In this document: piece after piece, positions 6,701 to 15,798 of the stretch
Layout: every line of letters starts with the position of its first letter
Position numbering within the stretch: the stretch's first letter is position 1
Assembly (NCBI GenBank): GCA_001673575.1
Contig: LZME01000044.1
Span: 1 to 53,838, forward strand
Length of the DNA stretch: 53,838 bases
Direction of reading: 5' to 3'
Origin: Mycolicibacter heraklionensis
Lineage (GTDB): Bacteria > Actinomycetota > Actinomycetes > Mycobacteriales > Mycobacteriaceae
Notes under the pieces: model-generated
Databases searched by the model: none
What the model was told of the DNA's origin: nothing
Seen by the model: only the letters and a program-made list of their open reading frames with translations
Program-made: the position numbers and the translations under genes

Positions 6701-9591
6701 GCACCGACACCGTCACGCATTCCCGTGTCGCGCGGTTCATTCACCGCGTACCCCTGCTGGTCGTGGTGGCGTGGCTGGCGCTCACCGTCGTCGTCAACGT
6801 CGTTGTGCCGCAGCTCGAAGAGGTCGGCAAGGCGCACTCGGTGTCCTTGGCGGCCAAGGATGCCCAGTCCTACCAGGCGATCAAGAAGCAGGGCGCCAAC
6901 TTCGAGCAGTTCGACTCCGACAGCATGGTGATGGTCCTGCTGGAGGGCGATGAACCGCTCGGCGAGCAGGCGCGCACCTACTACCACGGCTTGGTGGAGA
7001 AGCTGCGCGCCGACACCGAGCACGTCGAGTACGTGCAGGACTTCTGGGGCGACCGGATCACCGCCGGTGGCGCCCAGAGCATGGACGACAAGGCCGCCTA
7101 CGTGCAGCTGAACCTGGTCGGCGACCAGGGCACCACCACCGGTAAGGAATCGGTGCAGTCGGTGCGCGACATCGTCGACGGCAGCTCGCCGCCACCCGGC
7201 CTGCATGTCTACGTGACCGGTCAGGCCGCGCTGACGATGGACATGAACGACGCCGGCGACGAGAGCATGCTCAAGATGACGGCGATCACCTTCGTGGTGA
7301 TCACGGTCATGCTGCTGTTGATCTACCGCTCGATCGCGACGGTGCTGCTGATCTTGTTCACCGTCTTCGTCGAACTGGGCGCCGCTCGCGGGATCGTGGC
7401 CGTTCTGGGCCACTTCGAGATCATGGGGCTGTCCACGTTCGCGGTGAGCCTGTTGACCTCGCTGGCGATCGCGGCCGGGACCGACTACGCCATCTTCTTC
7501 ATCGGCCGGTATCAGGAGGCCAGGGCGGCGGGCCAAGACCGCATCGCCGCGTACTTCACCACCTACCACAGTGTTTCGCACGTGGTGCTCGGCTCGGGTC
7601 TGACGATCGCCGGCGCCACGTTCTGCCTGAAGTTCACCCGGCTGCCGTACTTCGCATCCATGGGTGTGCCGTGTGCGGTCGGCATGCTGGTCGTGGTCGC
7701 CGCGGCGATGACGATCACCCCCGCGGTTCTGCTGCTGGGCACTCGATTCGGCCTGCTGGAGTCCAAGCGGAAACTCTCGGCGCGGGGCTGGCGCCGGATC
7801 GGGACCGCGATCGTGCGGTGGCCCGGGCCGATCTTCGTGGTGACCATGATCGTCGCCCTGATCGGGATCGGCGTGCTGCCGTCATACTCGGTGAACTACA
7901 ACGACCAGTACTACATCCCCAAGAGCCTGCCGTCGATTCAGGGCTATGAGGCGTCGTATCGACACTTCTCCAAGGCCCGGATGAACCCCGACATCGTGCT
8001 CGTCGAGACCGACCAGGATCTGCGGACACCGGGAAACATGCTGGTACTGGATCGGATCGCGAAGAACATCTTCCGACTGGACGGAATCGACAAGGTACAG
8101 AGCATCACTCGGCCGCTGGGGGCGCCGATCGACCACAGCTCGGTGCCATTTCAGCTGAGCATGCAGTCGGTGCCCATCACCGAGAACCTCGACTATCTCA
8201 AGGGTCGGATGGCCGACATGCTGCACATGACCGATCAGCTCGGTTCGATGATCGAGATCATGGAGCGCATGCACGCCCTGATGTCGGAGCAGGCCGGAGT
8301 CACTCACGACATGGTGGGCCACACCACCGAGATGAAGCAGGTCACCGATGAAATGCGGGACCACATGGCTGATTTCGACGACTTTTGGCGTCCGATGCGC
8401 AACTACTTCTACTGGGAGCCGCACTGCTCGGGCATCCCGATGTGCTGGTCGTTGCGGTCGATCTTCGACGGGCTCGACGGGGTCGACAATCTCAGCGACA
8501 AGATGACGGCGATGCTGGGCGACCTGGAGCACATGGACACCCTGATGCCGCAGATGGTGTCGCAGCTGCCGCCGATGGTCGCCATCTCCAAGGACATCCG
8601 CGAAACGATGCTGACGATGTACAGCACGTTCAACGGGATGATCAACCAGATGGCGCGGATGACCGACACCGCGACCGTCATGGGTCAGGCCTTCGACGCC
8701 GCGAAGAACGACGACTTCTTCTACCTGCCGCCGGAAGCCTTCGACAACGCCGACTTCCAGAAGGGCCTCAAGTTGATGGTCTCGCCGGACGGAAAATCCG
8801 CGCAGATCATCGTCACTCACGAGGGCGACCCGGCCGGCAACGCGGCGCTTTCCAAGACCGAGGAGGAGCTGACCGCGGCCAAGGCGGCGATCAAGGGCAC
8901 CCCGCTACAGGGAGCCCGGGTCTACATCGGCGGCACGGCGCCGACCTATCACGACATCGGTGAGTTCCTGCGATACGACATGATGCTGGCGGTGATGGCA
9001 TCCCTGTGCCTGATCATGATCATCATGCTGGTGTTGACCCGCAGCCTGGTGGCGGCCGCGGTGATCGTCGGAACGATCGCGGTCTCCCTAGGCTCGTCGT
9101 TCGGGCTGTCGGTGCTGATCTGGCAGCACATCTTCGGCCTGCAACTGCACTGGTTCGTGCTGCCGTTCACCGTGATCATCCTGTTGGCGGTGGGATCGGA
9201 CTACAACCTGCTACTGGTGTCGCGATTCAAGGAGGAACTCGGCGCCGGGATGAATACCGCGATCATCCGCGGCGTCGGGGGATCGGGCAGCGTGGCCACC
9301 CAGGCGGGCCTGGTGTTCGCGTTCACCATGGGCGCGATGATCAGCAGTGACCTGGTCTCGATCGGTCAGTCCGGGACCGCGATCTGCCTGGGCCTGCTGT
9401 TCGACACCTTCATCATCCGGGCGTTCATGACGCCGTCGATCGCGGCGCTGCTGGGACGCTGGTTCTGGTGGCCGATCAAGGTGCTGCCCACCTCGTCGCT
9501 CACCCGCAACCGGCCGGCTGTGACCGACCGTGGGGCCGAACCTGGGGCCGACGACCCGGCGACTACCGAGATCCCGGTGGTGACCCCCTAA
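6697..9591 (+). CDS. MmpL-family RND transporter
   Basis: A 964-residue inner-membrane exporter of the MmpL4/MmpL5 type, which use the proton gradient to move siderophores, lipids or drugs. Two homologous halves each open with one transmembrane helix and a periplasmic domain, followed by five more helices. Proton-relay motifs are intact in both: GTDYAIFFIGRYQE near residue 264 and GSDYNLLLVSRFKEE near residue 832. The second periplasmic loop carries a long methionine-rich helical hairpin (about residues 495-665) whose tip holds the cysteine pair of PHCSGIPMC. That insert is typical of MmpL4/5 and likely forms a tube in the periplasm. The cargo cannot be told from sequence. Confidence 0.93.
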   Translation: MSTDTVTHSRVARFIHRVPLLVVVAWLALTVVVNVVVPQLEEVGKAHSVSLAAKDAQSYQAIKKQGANFEQFDSDSMVMVLLEGDEPLGEQARTYYHGLVEKLRADTEHVEYVQDFWGDRITAGGAQSMDDKAAYVQLNLVGDQGTTTGKESVQSVRDIVDGSSPPPGLHVYVTGQAALTMDMNDAGDESMLKMTAITFVVITVMLLLIYRSIATVLLILFTVFVELGAARGIVAVLGHFEIMGLSTFAVSLLTSLAIAAGTDYAIFFIGRYQEARAAGQDRIAAYFTTYHSVSHVVLGSGLTIAGATFCLKFTRLPYFASMGVPCAVGMLVVVAAAMTITPAVLLLGTRFGLLESKRKLSARGWRRIGTAIVRWPGPIFVVTMIVALIGIGVLPSYSVNYNDQYYIPKSLPSIQGYEASYRHFSKARMNPDIVLVETDQDLRTPGNMLVLDRIAKNIFRLDGIDKVQSITRPLGAPIDHSSVPFQLSMQSVPITENLDYLKGRMADMLHMTDQLGSMIEIMERMHALMSEQAGVTHDMVGHTTEMKQVTDEMRDHMADFDDFWRPMRNYFYWEPHCSGIPMCWSLRSIFDGLDGVDNLSDKMTAMLGDLEHMDTLMPQMVSQLPPMVAISKDIRETMLTMYSTFNGMINQMARMTDTATVMGQAFDAAKNDDFFYLPPEAFDNADFQKGLKLMVSPDGKSAQIIVTHEGDPAGNAALSKTEEELTAAKAAIKGTPLQGARVYIGGTAPTYHDIGEFLRYDMMLAVMASLCLIMIIMLVLTRSLVAAAVIVGTIAVSLGSSFGLSVLIWQHIFGLQLHWFVLPFTVIILLAVGSDYNLLLVSRFKEELGAGMNTAIIRGVGGSGSVATQAGLVFAFTMGAMISSDLVSIGQSGTAICLGLLFDTFIIRAFMTPSIAALLGRWFWWPIKVLPTSSLTRNRPAVTDRGAEPGADDPATTEIPVVTP

Positions 9592-10102
9592 GCCCGTCGC
9601 TGACCGGCCAGGTCACCGGCATGCCCTGGCCGGCCAGCCATCGGTGCAGGTCGTAGCCGTTGCGGGCCAGGCCGTCGACGGCGGCCACCGCGCGTAGCAC
9701 CGCGTGTTCGGCGTCGTGCTGACTCAGCAGGCCCTCGGCGACGGCGGCCATCAGCTCGTCGGTGTCGGCGAGCTCGACGCCGGATGCGGTGCGGACCACC
9801 AGATCCAGGTAGTGGTCCCGGGAGTGCCAGCGTTCCGGTCCGGCGGTGTACTCGCCGACGTCGAGGTAGAAGTCCTGGTCGCGTTCATAACCGGGGCTGA
9901 AATGGAAGACGGTCGCACGCAGACCCAGCGACGGCAGCAGCCAGGACTCCAGGTAGTGGAATTGGGCCCGGCCCGGGGTGGGGCGGGCCAGGTAGAGGCC
10001 CCACGGGTGCACCGTGTAGACGTCGACGGCGCGCACCACCCCTTTCGGGTCGGTGTTGGTGTAGCCGCGCAGGTCGAAGGTTTCTTCCTTGGGTGGATGC
10101 AC
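9563..10102 (-). CDS. DUF402-domain protein
   Basis: The product, about 179 residues, belongs to the DUF402 group, some members of which are nucleoside di- or triphosphate hydrolases or FomD-like phosphatases. Typical motifs are visible: [47 protein letters not shown] and [10 protein letters not shown], with the conserved acidic residues that bind metal in characterised relatives. M. tuberculosis has a similar gene (Rv1632c, from memory) beside uvrB. The GTG at 10102 ([14 protein letters not shown]) is chosen; open frame runs further upstream but overlaps the uvrB promoter and coding region. Its 3-prime end overlaps that of the convergent mmpL by 29 bases. Confidence 0.8.
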   Translation of the reverse strand: MHPPKEETFDLRGYTNTDPKGVVRAVDVYTVHPWGLYLARPTPGRAQFHYLESWLLPSLGLRATVFHFSPGYERDQDFYLDVGEYTAGPERWHSRDHYLDLVVRTASGVELADTDELMAAVAEGLLSQHDAEHAVLRAVAAVDGLARNGYDLHRWLAGQGMPVTWPVSDGLRGSPPGSR

Positions 10103-10175
10103 CGCTGGCCGCCTCTCGCAGTCGGAGGCCCAGCCTATTGCCCGGCTCCTCCTCATAGCGCTGGCGCGCTCTGCA

Positions 10176-10198
10176 TTGTCGCCGGGCGGGCCTACTCT
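10176..10198 (+). promoter_or_regulatory. DNA-damage (RecA-independent, PafBC-type) promoter of uvrB
   Basis: TTGTCGCCG, 8 bases, then TACTCT matches the mycobacterial RecA-independent damage promoter pattern TTGTCRGTG-N8-TANNNT. The -10 element ends 7 bases before the GTG of uvrB, so the transcript is probably leaderless. The same arrangement precedes uvrA in this window. Confidence 0.65.
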
Positions 10199-10205
10199 GG
10201 CTTTC

Positions 10206-12386
10206 GTGGCCTTCGCAACCGAACACCCTATCGTCGCGCATTCGGAGTACCGGCCCGCCGCAGACGCGGTGGAAGGCATCGTCCGCGCCGGCGGCCGGTT
10301 CGATGTCGTCAGCGAGTTCCAGCCGGCCGGTGACCAGCCGGCCGCCATTGCCGACCTGGAACGGCGTATCACCTCGGGGGAGAAGGACGTGGTGCTGCTG
10401 GGCGCCACCGGCACCGGCAAATCGGCCACCGCGGCCTGGCTGATCGAGCGGCTGCAGCGTCCCACCCTGCTGATGGCGCCCAACAAGACGCTGGCTGCGC
10501 AGCTCGCCAACGAGCTACGAGAGATGTTGCCGCACAACGCTGTCGAGTACTTCGTCTCGTACTACGACTACTACCAGCCGGAGGCCTATATCGCGCAGAC
10601 CGACACCTACATCGAGAAGGACAGCTCGATCAACGACGACGTCGAGCGGCTGCGCCACTCGGCGACCTCCAGCCTGCTGTCCCGGCGTGACGTGGTGGTG
10701 GTCGCCTCGGTGTCCTGCATCTACGGCCTGGGCACCCCGCAGTCCTACCTGGACCGCTCGGTGGAGCTGCAGGTCGGTGCGGAGGTGCCGCGCGACGGCC
10801 TGCTGCGGCTGCTGGTCGACGTGCAGTACACCCGCAACGACATGGCGTTCACCCGCGGCTCCTTTCGGGTGCGCGGCGACACCGTCGAGATCATCCCCTC
10901 CTACGAGGAGCTGGCGGTCCGCATCGAGTACTTCGGCGACGAGATCGAGGCGCTGTACTACCTGCATCCGCTCACCGGAGACGTGGTGCGCAAGGTTGAT
11001 TCGCTGCGCATCTTCCCGGCCACCCACTACGTCGCCGGCCCGGAACGGATGTCGCAGGCCATCTCCACCATCGAGGAGGAGCTGGCCGGCCGGCTCGAAG
11101 AACTGGAGAACCACGGCAAACTGCTGGAGGCCCAGCGGCTGCGGATGCGCACCAACTACGACATCGAGATGATGCGCCAGGTCGGCTTCTGTTCGGGCAT
11201 CGAGAACTATTCGCGCCACATCGACGGTCGCGGCGCCGGCACGCCCCCGGCCACCCTGCTCGATTACTTCCCCGAGGACTTCCTGCTCATCATCGACGAG
11301 TCGCACGTCACCGTGCCGCAGATCGGCGGCATGTACGAGGGCGACATGTCGCGCAAGCGCAACCTGGTGGAGTTCGGGTTCCGGTTACCGTCGGCGTGCG
11401 ACAACCGGCCGCTGACCTGGGAGGAGTTCGCCGACCGGATCGGCCAGACGGTCTACATGTCGGCCACCCCGGGCCCCTATGAGCTCAGCCAGGCCGGCGG
11501 CGAGTTCGTCGAGCAGGTGATCCGCCCGACAGGCCTGGTGGACCCCAAGGTCGTGGTGAAACCGACCAAGGGCCAGATCGACGACCTGATCGCCGAGATC
11601 CGGCAGCGCACCGAGGCCGACGAGCGGGTGCTGGTCACCACGCTCACCAAGAAGATGGCCGAAGACCTCACCGATTACCTGCTGGAGATGGGGATCCGGG
11701 TGCGCTACCTGCACTCCGAGGTCGACACGCTGCGCCGGGTGGAGCTGCTGCGGCAGCTGCGGCTCGGCGACTACGACGTGCTGATCGGCATCAACCTGCT
11801 CCGCGAGGGGCTGGACCTGCCGGAGGTTTCGCTGGTGTCGATCCTCGACGCCGACAAGGAGGGCTTCCTGCGCTCCACCCGCAGCCTGATCCAGACCATC
11901 GGCCGCGCCGCCCGCAACGTCTCCGGCGAAGTGCACATGTACGCCGACAAGATCACCGACTCGATGCGGGAGGCCATCGACGAGACCGAGCGCCGCCGGG
12001 CCAAGCAGGTCGCGTACAACGAGGCCAACGGCATCGACCCCCAGCCGCTGCGCAAGAAGATCGCCGACATCCTCGACCAGGTGTACCGGGAGGTGGAGGA
12101 CACCGAGTCCATCGAGATCGCCGGGTCGGGCCGCAATGCCTCGCGCGGGCGGCGCGCCCAGGGCGAGCCGGGACGCGCGGGCCAATACGTTTCTGCCGGG
12201 GTCTTCGAAGGCCGCGACACCAGCAACATGCCACGGGCCGAACTGGCCGATCTGGTCAAGGACCTCACCGAGCAGATGATGAACGCGGCGCGTGATCTGC
12301 AGTTCGAGCTGGCGGCCCGGATCCGCGACGAGATCGCCGACCTCAAGAAGGAACTGCGGGGGATGGACGCGGCCGGCATCAAGTGA
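10206..12386 (+). CDS. uvrB: Excinuclease ABC subunit B
   Basis: The 726-residue protein is the damage-verifying helicase-like subunit of nucleotide excision repair; it is loaded by UvrA and recruits UvrC. Visible are Walker A GATGTGKS (residues 66-73), the beta-hairpin region [15 protein letters not shown] that grips the DNA, the DESH form of motif II, motif V/VI with [13 protein letters not shown], and a C-terminal UVR domain ([21 protein letters not shown]) that binds UvrC. The GTG at 10206 gives the mycobacterial N-terminus AFATEHP; the open frame upstream overlaps the DUF402 gene and the promoter. A PafBC-like promoter lies just upstream. Confidence 0.97.
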   Translation: MAFATEHPIVAHSEYRPAADAVEGIVRAGGRFDVVSEFQPAGDQPAAIADLERRITSGEKDVVLLGATGTGKSATAAWLIERLQRPTLLMAPNKTLAAQLANELREMLPHNAVEYFVSYYDYYQPEAYIAQTDTYIEKDSSINDDVERLRHSATSSLLSRRDVVVVASVSCIYGLGTPQSYLDRSVELQVGAEVPRDGLLRLLVDVQYTRNDMAFTRGSFRVRGDTVEIIPSYEELAVRIEYFGDEIEALYYLHPLTGDVVRKVDSLRIFPATHYVAGPERMSQAISTIEEELAGRLEELENHGKLLEAQRLRMRTNYDIEMMRQVGFCSGIENYSRHIDGRGAGTPPATLLDYFPEDFLLIIDESHVTVPQIGGMYEGDMSRKRNLVEFGFRLPSACDNRPLTWEEFADRIGQTVYMSATPGPYELSQAGGEFVEQVIRPTGLVDPKVVVKPTKGQIDDLIAEIRQRTEADERVLVTTLTKKMAEDLTDYLLEMGIRVRYLHSEVDTLRRVELLRQLRLGDYDVLIGINLLREGLDLPEVSLVSILDADKEGFLRSTRSLIQTIGRAARNVSGEVHMYADKITDSMREAIDETERRRAKQVAYNEANGIDPQPLRKKIADILDQVYREVEDTESIEIAGSGRNASRGRRAQGEPGRAGQYVSAGVFEGRDTSNMPRAELADLVKDLTEQMMNAARDLQFELAARIRDEIADLKKELRGMDAAGIK

Positions 12387-12445
12387 CGCGCCAGGCGGGC
12401 GATCCATTTTCGCGTGTGATGGTGATCCGTGATTGACTGCAAGCG

Positions 12446-13885
12446 GTGGTGGAACTGACTGAAACAGTGGTGCATGACTCCGCTGTAAGCGCTGGCAGCT
12501 GGCGTGAGCTGCTCGGTAGGCGCTATCTAGGCACCGCGGCCGTGCTGGCCGGCGGTGTGGCGCTGTACGCCACCAACGAGTTCCTGACGATCAGCCTGCT
12601 GCCGAACACGATCAAGGACATCGGCGGTGAGCGGTTCTACGCCTGGGTGACCACCCTGTACCTGGTCGGATCGGTGATCGCCGCAGCCGCGGCCAACGCG
12701 GTGCTGGTACGAGTGGGTTCCCGCTCGGCCTACCTGCTGGGCCTGCTGTCGTTCGGCCTGGGCACAGTGCTCTGTGCGCTGGCACCCCAGATGGAGGTCC
12801 TGCTGGTCGGTCGCACCCTGCAGGGCATGGGCGGCGGCCTATTGGCCGGGCTGGGGTGGGCGCTGATCAACGCCGTCCTGCCCAGCTGGCTGTGGACCCG
12901 GGCCTCGGGGCTGGTGTCCGCCATGTGGGGTGTCGGCACCCTGGTCGGGCCGGCGGCCGGCGGCCTCTTCGCCCAGTTCGGCATCTGGCGGTGGGCGTTC
13001 GGCCTCATGGCGATACTGACGGTCGCGATGGGCGTGGCGGTCAGTGTGGTGCTGCCGGCCGGGAGTACCGGGCACCGCGGCGAGTCGGTGAAGTTCCCGG
13101 TGCGGTCGCTGCTGTTGCTGGGCGGCGCCGCGTTGGCGGTCAGTGTCGCGCAGTTGCCGCGCAGCCTGATCGGTGCGATGGGGCTGTTGCTGGTCGGTGG
13201 GGCCCTGCTGGTCGTGTTTCTGGTGGTGGACCGGCGTTCGTCGTCGGCGGTACTGCCGTCCAGCGCGTTCCAGCCTGGCCGGGAGAAGTGGATCTACCTG
13301 ACGTTGGGCCTGCTGATGGCCACCACGAAAGCCAACCTGTACATCCCGCTGCTCGGCCAACGGCTGGCCCACCTGCCGCCGGTGATGGCCGGCTTCCTGG
13401 GCGCCGCGCTGTCGACCGGTTGGACGTTCAGCGAGATCGCCAGCGCGTCGGTGAGCAAGGTGCGGGTGGTCATCGGCCTGGTGATCAGCGCGCCGCTGGT
13501 GATGTCGGGGGGTTTGGCGGTGGTCGCGTTCGCCCGGATGAGCCATTACAACCCGACCGCGGTCGGCGCGATCTGGGCGCTGGCACTGCTGGTCGTGGGC
13601 ATCGGCGTCGGCGCCGGCTGGCCGCACCTGTCGGCGTGGGCGATGAGCTGCGTCGACGACCCGGCCGAGGGTGGAACCGCCGCCGCCGCCGTCAACACCG
13701 TCACGCTGATCGGCGGGGCGTTCGGCGCGGGCATCGCCGGCCTGGTGGTCAACACCGCGATGAGCGCCGGCCAGCCCGCGGCACGCTGGCTGTTCGCGAT
13801 CTTCGCCGTGCTCGCCGGGATGGGGTTTGTGGTCTCCTATCGGGCCAGCCGGGGTGCCGGTGCACTCGTTGGTGGCGCTGACTGA
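12446..13885 (+). CDS. MFS multidrug efflux transporter
   Basis: A 479-residue major facilitator protein with at least 12 hydrophobic helices, expected in the inner membrane as a proton-driven exporter. GRTLQGMGGGLLAGLGWAL carries the arginine and glycines of MFS motif B, and GPAAGGLFAQFGIWRWAFGL fits the WRW signature of drug:H+ antiporters. It occupies the place of Rv1634 downstream of uvrB in M. tuberculosis (recalled), a predicted drug efflux gene. The GTG at 12446 lacks a strong ribosome site and a second GTG follows directly, so the first residues are uncertain. The end overlaps the convergent acr3 gene by 49 bases. Confidence 0.88.
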   Translation: MVELTETVVHDSAVSAGSWRELLGRRYLGTAAVLAGGVALYATNEFLTISLLPNTIKDIGGERFYAWVTTLYLVGSVIAAAAANAVLVRVGSRSAYLLGLLSFGLGTVLCALAPQMEVLLVGRTLQGMGGGLLAGLGWALINAVLPSWLWTRASGLVSAMWGVGTLVGPAAGGLFAQFGIWRWAFGLMAILTVAMGVAVSVVLPAGSTGHRGESVKFPVRSLLLLGGAALAVSVAQLPRSLIGAMGLLLVGGALLVVFLVVDRRSSSAVLPSSAFQPGREKWIYLTLGLLMATTKANLYIPLLGQRLAHLPPVMAGFLGAALSTGWTFSEIASASVSKVRVVIGLVISAPLVMSGGLAVVAFARMSHYNPTAVGAIWALALLVVGIGVGAGWPHLSAWAMSCVDDPAEGGTAAAAVNTVTLIGGAFGAGIAGLVVNTAMSAGQPAARWLFAIFAVLAGMGFVVSYRASRGAGALVGGAD

Positions 13886-14937
13886 GGCGGTACGGCCCCG
13901 AAACGGTTCCGCAGGGCCAGCGACGCGTAGACCAGGCCGACCAGGACGGGAACCTCGATGAGGGGCCCGACCACACCGGCCAGGGCTTGCCCACTGGCCG
14001 CGCCCCAGGTGGCGATCGCCACCGCGATGGCGAGCTCGAAATTGTTGCCGGCGGCGGTGAACGCCAGGGTGGTGGTGCGCGCATAACCCAGGCCGAGCGC
14101 GGCCCCGACGAGGTAGCTGCCGCCCCACATGAACCCGAAATAGGCCAGCAGTGGAATCGCGATACGGACCACGTCGAGGGGGCGGTGGGTGATCTGATCG
14201 CCTTGGAGCGCGAAAAGGATGACGATCGTGAAGAGCAGTCCGTAAAGCGCCCAGGGTCCGATCCGTGGCAAGAACCGGCTCTCATACCAGCCGCGGCCCT
14301 TGGTGCGTTCGGCCCAACGGCGGGTCAAGTACCCGGCGGCCAGCGGGATGCCCAGGAAGATGGTCACAGACTTGGCGATCTGCCAGGTAGAGACTTCGAT
14401 GCTCGTCTGCGGCAGTCCCAGCCAGCCGGGCAACACGGATAGGTAGAACCAGCCCAGCACCGCGAACATGACGACCTGGAAGACCGAATTGAGCGCGACG
14501 AGGACGGCGGCGGCTTCGCGGTCCCCGCAGGCCAGGTCGTTCCAGATGATGACCATGGCGATGCAGCGGGCCAAGCCGACCACGATGAGCCCGGTGCGGT
14601 ATTCGGGTAGATCGGCCAGCAGTAGCCAGGCCAGAGCGAACATCACCGCAGGACCGACAACCCAGTTGAGTAGCAGCGAGCTGATCAGCAGCCGCCGGTC
14701 CGAGGTGACGGTGTCGAGCCGGTCGTAGCGGACCTTGGCCAGTACGGGATACATCATGATCAGCAGTCCGGCGGCGATCGGCAGCGAAATCCCGTCGATC
14801 TGCACCGCGCTGAGGCCGTTGCCCAGACCCGGGATCATCCGTCCCAGCGCCAGGCCGGCGGCCATCGCCAGTCCGATCCAGACCGGTAGCAATCGGTCCA
14901 GGGTGGACAGCTGTGTGGCCGTTGCGTCGTCGCCCAT
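13837..14937 (-). CDS. acr3: ACR3-family arsenite efflux permease
   Basis: The 366-residue protein has about ten membrane segments and belongs to the ACR3 (bile/arsenite/riboflavin transporter) family, which expels arsenite across the inner membrane. The essential cysteine is present in VGLARCIAMV (Cys125), followed by IIWNDLACGD, and the conserved glutamate lies in AAGNNFELAIAVA near the C-terminal third. The start codon overlaps the arsI stop by one base (TGATG), so translation is likely coupled and both follow the arsR-side control region. It overlaps the convergent MFS gene at its 3-prime end. This gene is not recalled at this position in M. tuberculosis, so the island is an accessory insertion or a loss elsewhere. 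Confidence 0.93.
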   Translation of the reverse strand: MGDDATATQLSTLDRLLPVWIGLAMAAGLALGRMIPGLGNGLSAVQIDGISLPIAAGLLIMMYPVLAKVRYDRLDTVTSDRRLLISSLLLNWVVGPAVMFALAWLLLADLPEYRTGLIVVGLARCIAMVIIWNDLACGDREAAAVLVALNSVFQVVMFAVLGWFYLSVLPGWLGLPQTSIEVSTWQIAKSVTIFLGIPLAAGYLTRRWAERTKGRGWYESRFLPRIGPWALYGLLFTIVILFALQGDQITHRPLDVVRIAIPLLAYFGFMWGGSYLVGAALGLGYARTTTLAFTAAGNNFELAIAVAIATWGAASGQALAGVVGPLIEVPVLVGLVYASLALRNRFGAVPPQSAPPTSAPAPRLAR

Positions 14938-15332
14938 CAGCAGGACGAGGCCGGTGCGGTAGCGGACTCGGCATCGGCGATCTTGGTGTAGACCTCCCAG
15001 CGTTCTCGGTCTGGCCCGCTGACCCAGACCTTGTCCTGGACGGCGTAACAGCAGGTGGTGTCCGCTTGCGTCTCCGTCAACAGGCCCGCGTCGCTGAGGC
15101 GGGCGATCTCGGAGTGGACGATCTCGCTCGAGGCCACCTCGACACCCAGGTGGTTCAGTGTTCCGCCGTGACCAGGGTTTTCCAGCAGGACCAGCTTCAG
15201 CGGCGGGTCGGCGATCCCGAAATTGGCATAGCCCGGCTTGACCTTGGCCGGCTCGGTGTCGAACAGCCGGGAATAGAACGTGATCGCGGCATCGAGGTTG
15301 TCGACGTTGAGGGCGAGTTGGATGCGGGACAT
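14937..15332 (-). CDS. arsI: ArsI/CadI-family metalloprotein (glyoxalase fold, putative C-As lyase)
   Basis: A 131-residue single-domain vicinal-oxygen-chelate protein. ArsI enzymes break the carbon-arsenic bond of trivalent organoarsenicals using ferrous iron; CadI is a cadmium-induced relative. The sequence shows metal-site candidates Gln5 (SRIQLALN), His61 (LNHLGVEV) and the glutamate of RERWEVYT, plus the vicinal cysteine pair at 94-95 (ADTTCCYAV), which in ArsI binds the arsenical. That pair and the acr3 neighbour favour ArsI over CadI. ATG at 15332 is chosen because GGAGG lies 8 bases upstream; a GTG three codons earlier overlaps the GGAGG itself. A C-terminal cysteine (ASSC) is also present. 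Confidence 0.85.
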   Translation of the reverse strand: MSRIQLALNVDNLDAAITFYSRLFDTEPAKVKPGYANFGIADPPLKLVLLENPGHGGTLNHLGVEVASSEIVHSEIARLSDAGLLTETQADTTCCYAVQDKVWVSGPDRERWEVYTKIADAESATAPASSC

Positions 15333-15353
15333 GGCAGTCACCTCCAGCTGTGA

Positions 15354-15409
15354 GACATATGTCGAACTAACGATCTGGCGTCAGCATGCCGACCTTTTCG
15401 ATATATGTC
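15354..15409. promoter_or_regulatory. Candidate ArsR operators between arsI and arsR
   Basis: A perfect 10-bp palindrome GACATATGTC lies at 15354-15363, next to the arsI side, and a near copy GATATATGTC at 15400-15409, next to the arsR side, 46 bp away. ArsR/SmtB repressors bind AT-rich dyads of this kind at their own promoters, so one site could serve each divergent unit. Binding is inferred from position and symmetry. Confidence 0.6.
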
Positions 15410-15433
15410 AACGAAATGTGTCAGGATGAAGCC

Positions 15434-15793
15434 ATGCCGAAAGCATTGCCGGTGATCGACATGACCGCGCCGGTGTGTTGCGCCCCGGTTGCTGCGGGGC
15501 CTATGACCGATGCTGATGCGTTGCAGATCGCGTTGCGGCTCAAAGCGTTAGCGGACCCGGCTCGGGTCAAGATCGTGTCGTATCTGTTCAGCTCGGCCGC
15601 CGGAGAGGAGAAGTCCGGCGACCTGGCCACGGCACTGGGCTTGAGCGAATCCACCGTCAGCCACCACCTGACGCAGCTGCGCAATGCCGGTTTCGTGGTG
15701 TCAGACCGGCGGGGGATGAACATGTTTCACCGGGTGCGTCCGGATGCCTTGCAGGCATTGTGCGCGGCACTGGACCCCAACTGCTGCACCTAG
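15434..15793 (+). CDS. arsR: ArsR-family arsenic-responsive repressor
   Basis: A 119-residue winged-helix repressor with the ArsR core LKALADPARVKIVSYL and recognition helix SESTVSHHLTQLRNAGF. It has a cysteine pair at 15-16 (PVCCAPV), the position of two arsenite ligands in Corynebacterium glutamicum ArsR1, but no cysteine at the usual third position in the loop near residue 55 (SSAAGEE). Instead there are Cys110 and a C-terminal pair at 117-118 (PNCCT). The start MPKALPV has AGGA upstream; a longer frame from 15386 would run through the second operator. It is divergent from arsI-acr3 and presumably represses both. Confidence 0.88.
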   Translation: MPKALPVIDMTAPVCCAPVAAGPMTDADALQIALRLKALADPARVKIVSYLFSSAAGEEKSGDLATALGLSESTVSHHLTQLRNAGFVVSDRRGMNMFHRVRPDALQALCAALDPNCCT

Positions 15794-15798
15794 GGTGT

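Noticed and set aside
12839..14128. Minus-strand frame of 429 codons over the MFS gene and acr3 end
   Set aside because: Arg/His/Gln-rich shadow sequence without motifs, lying over two well-supported genes.
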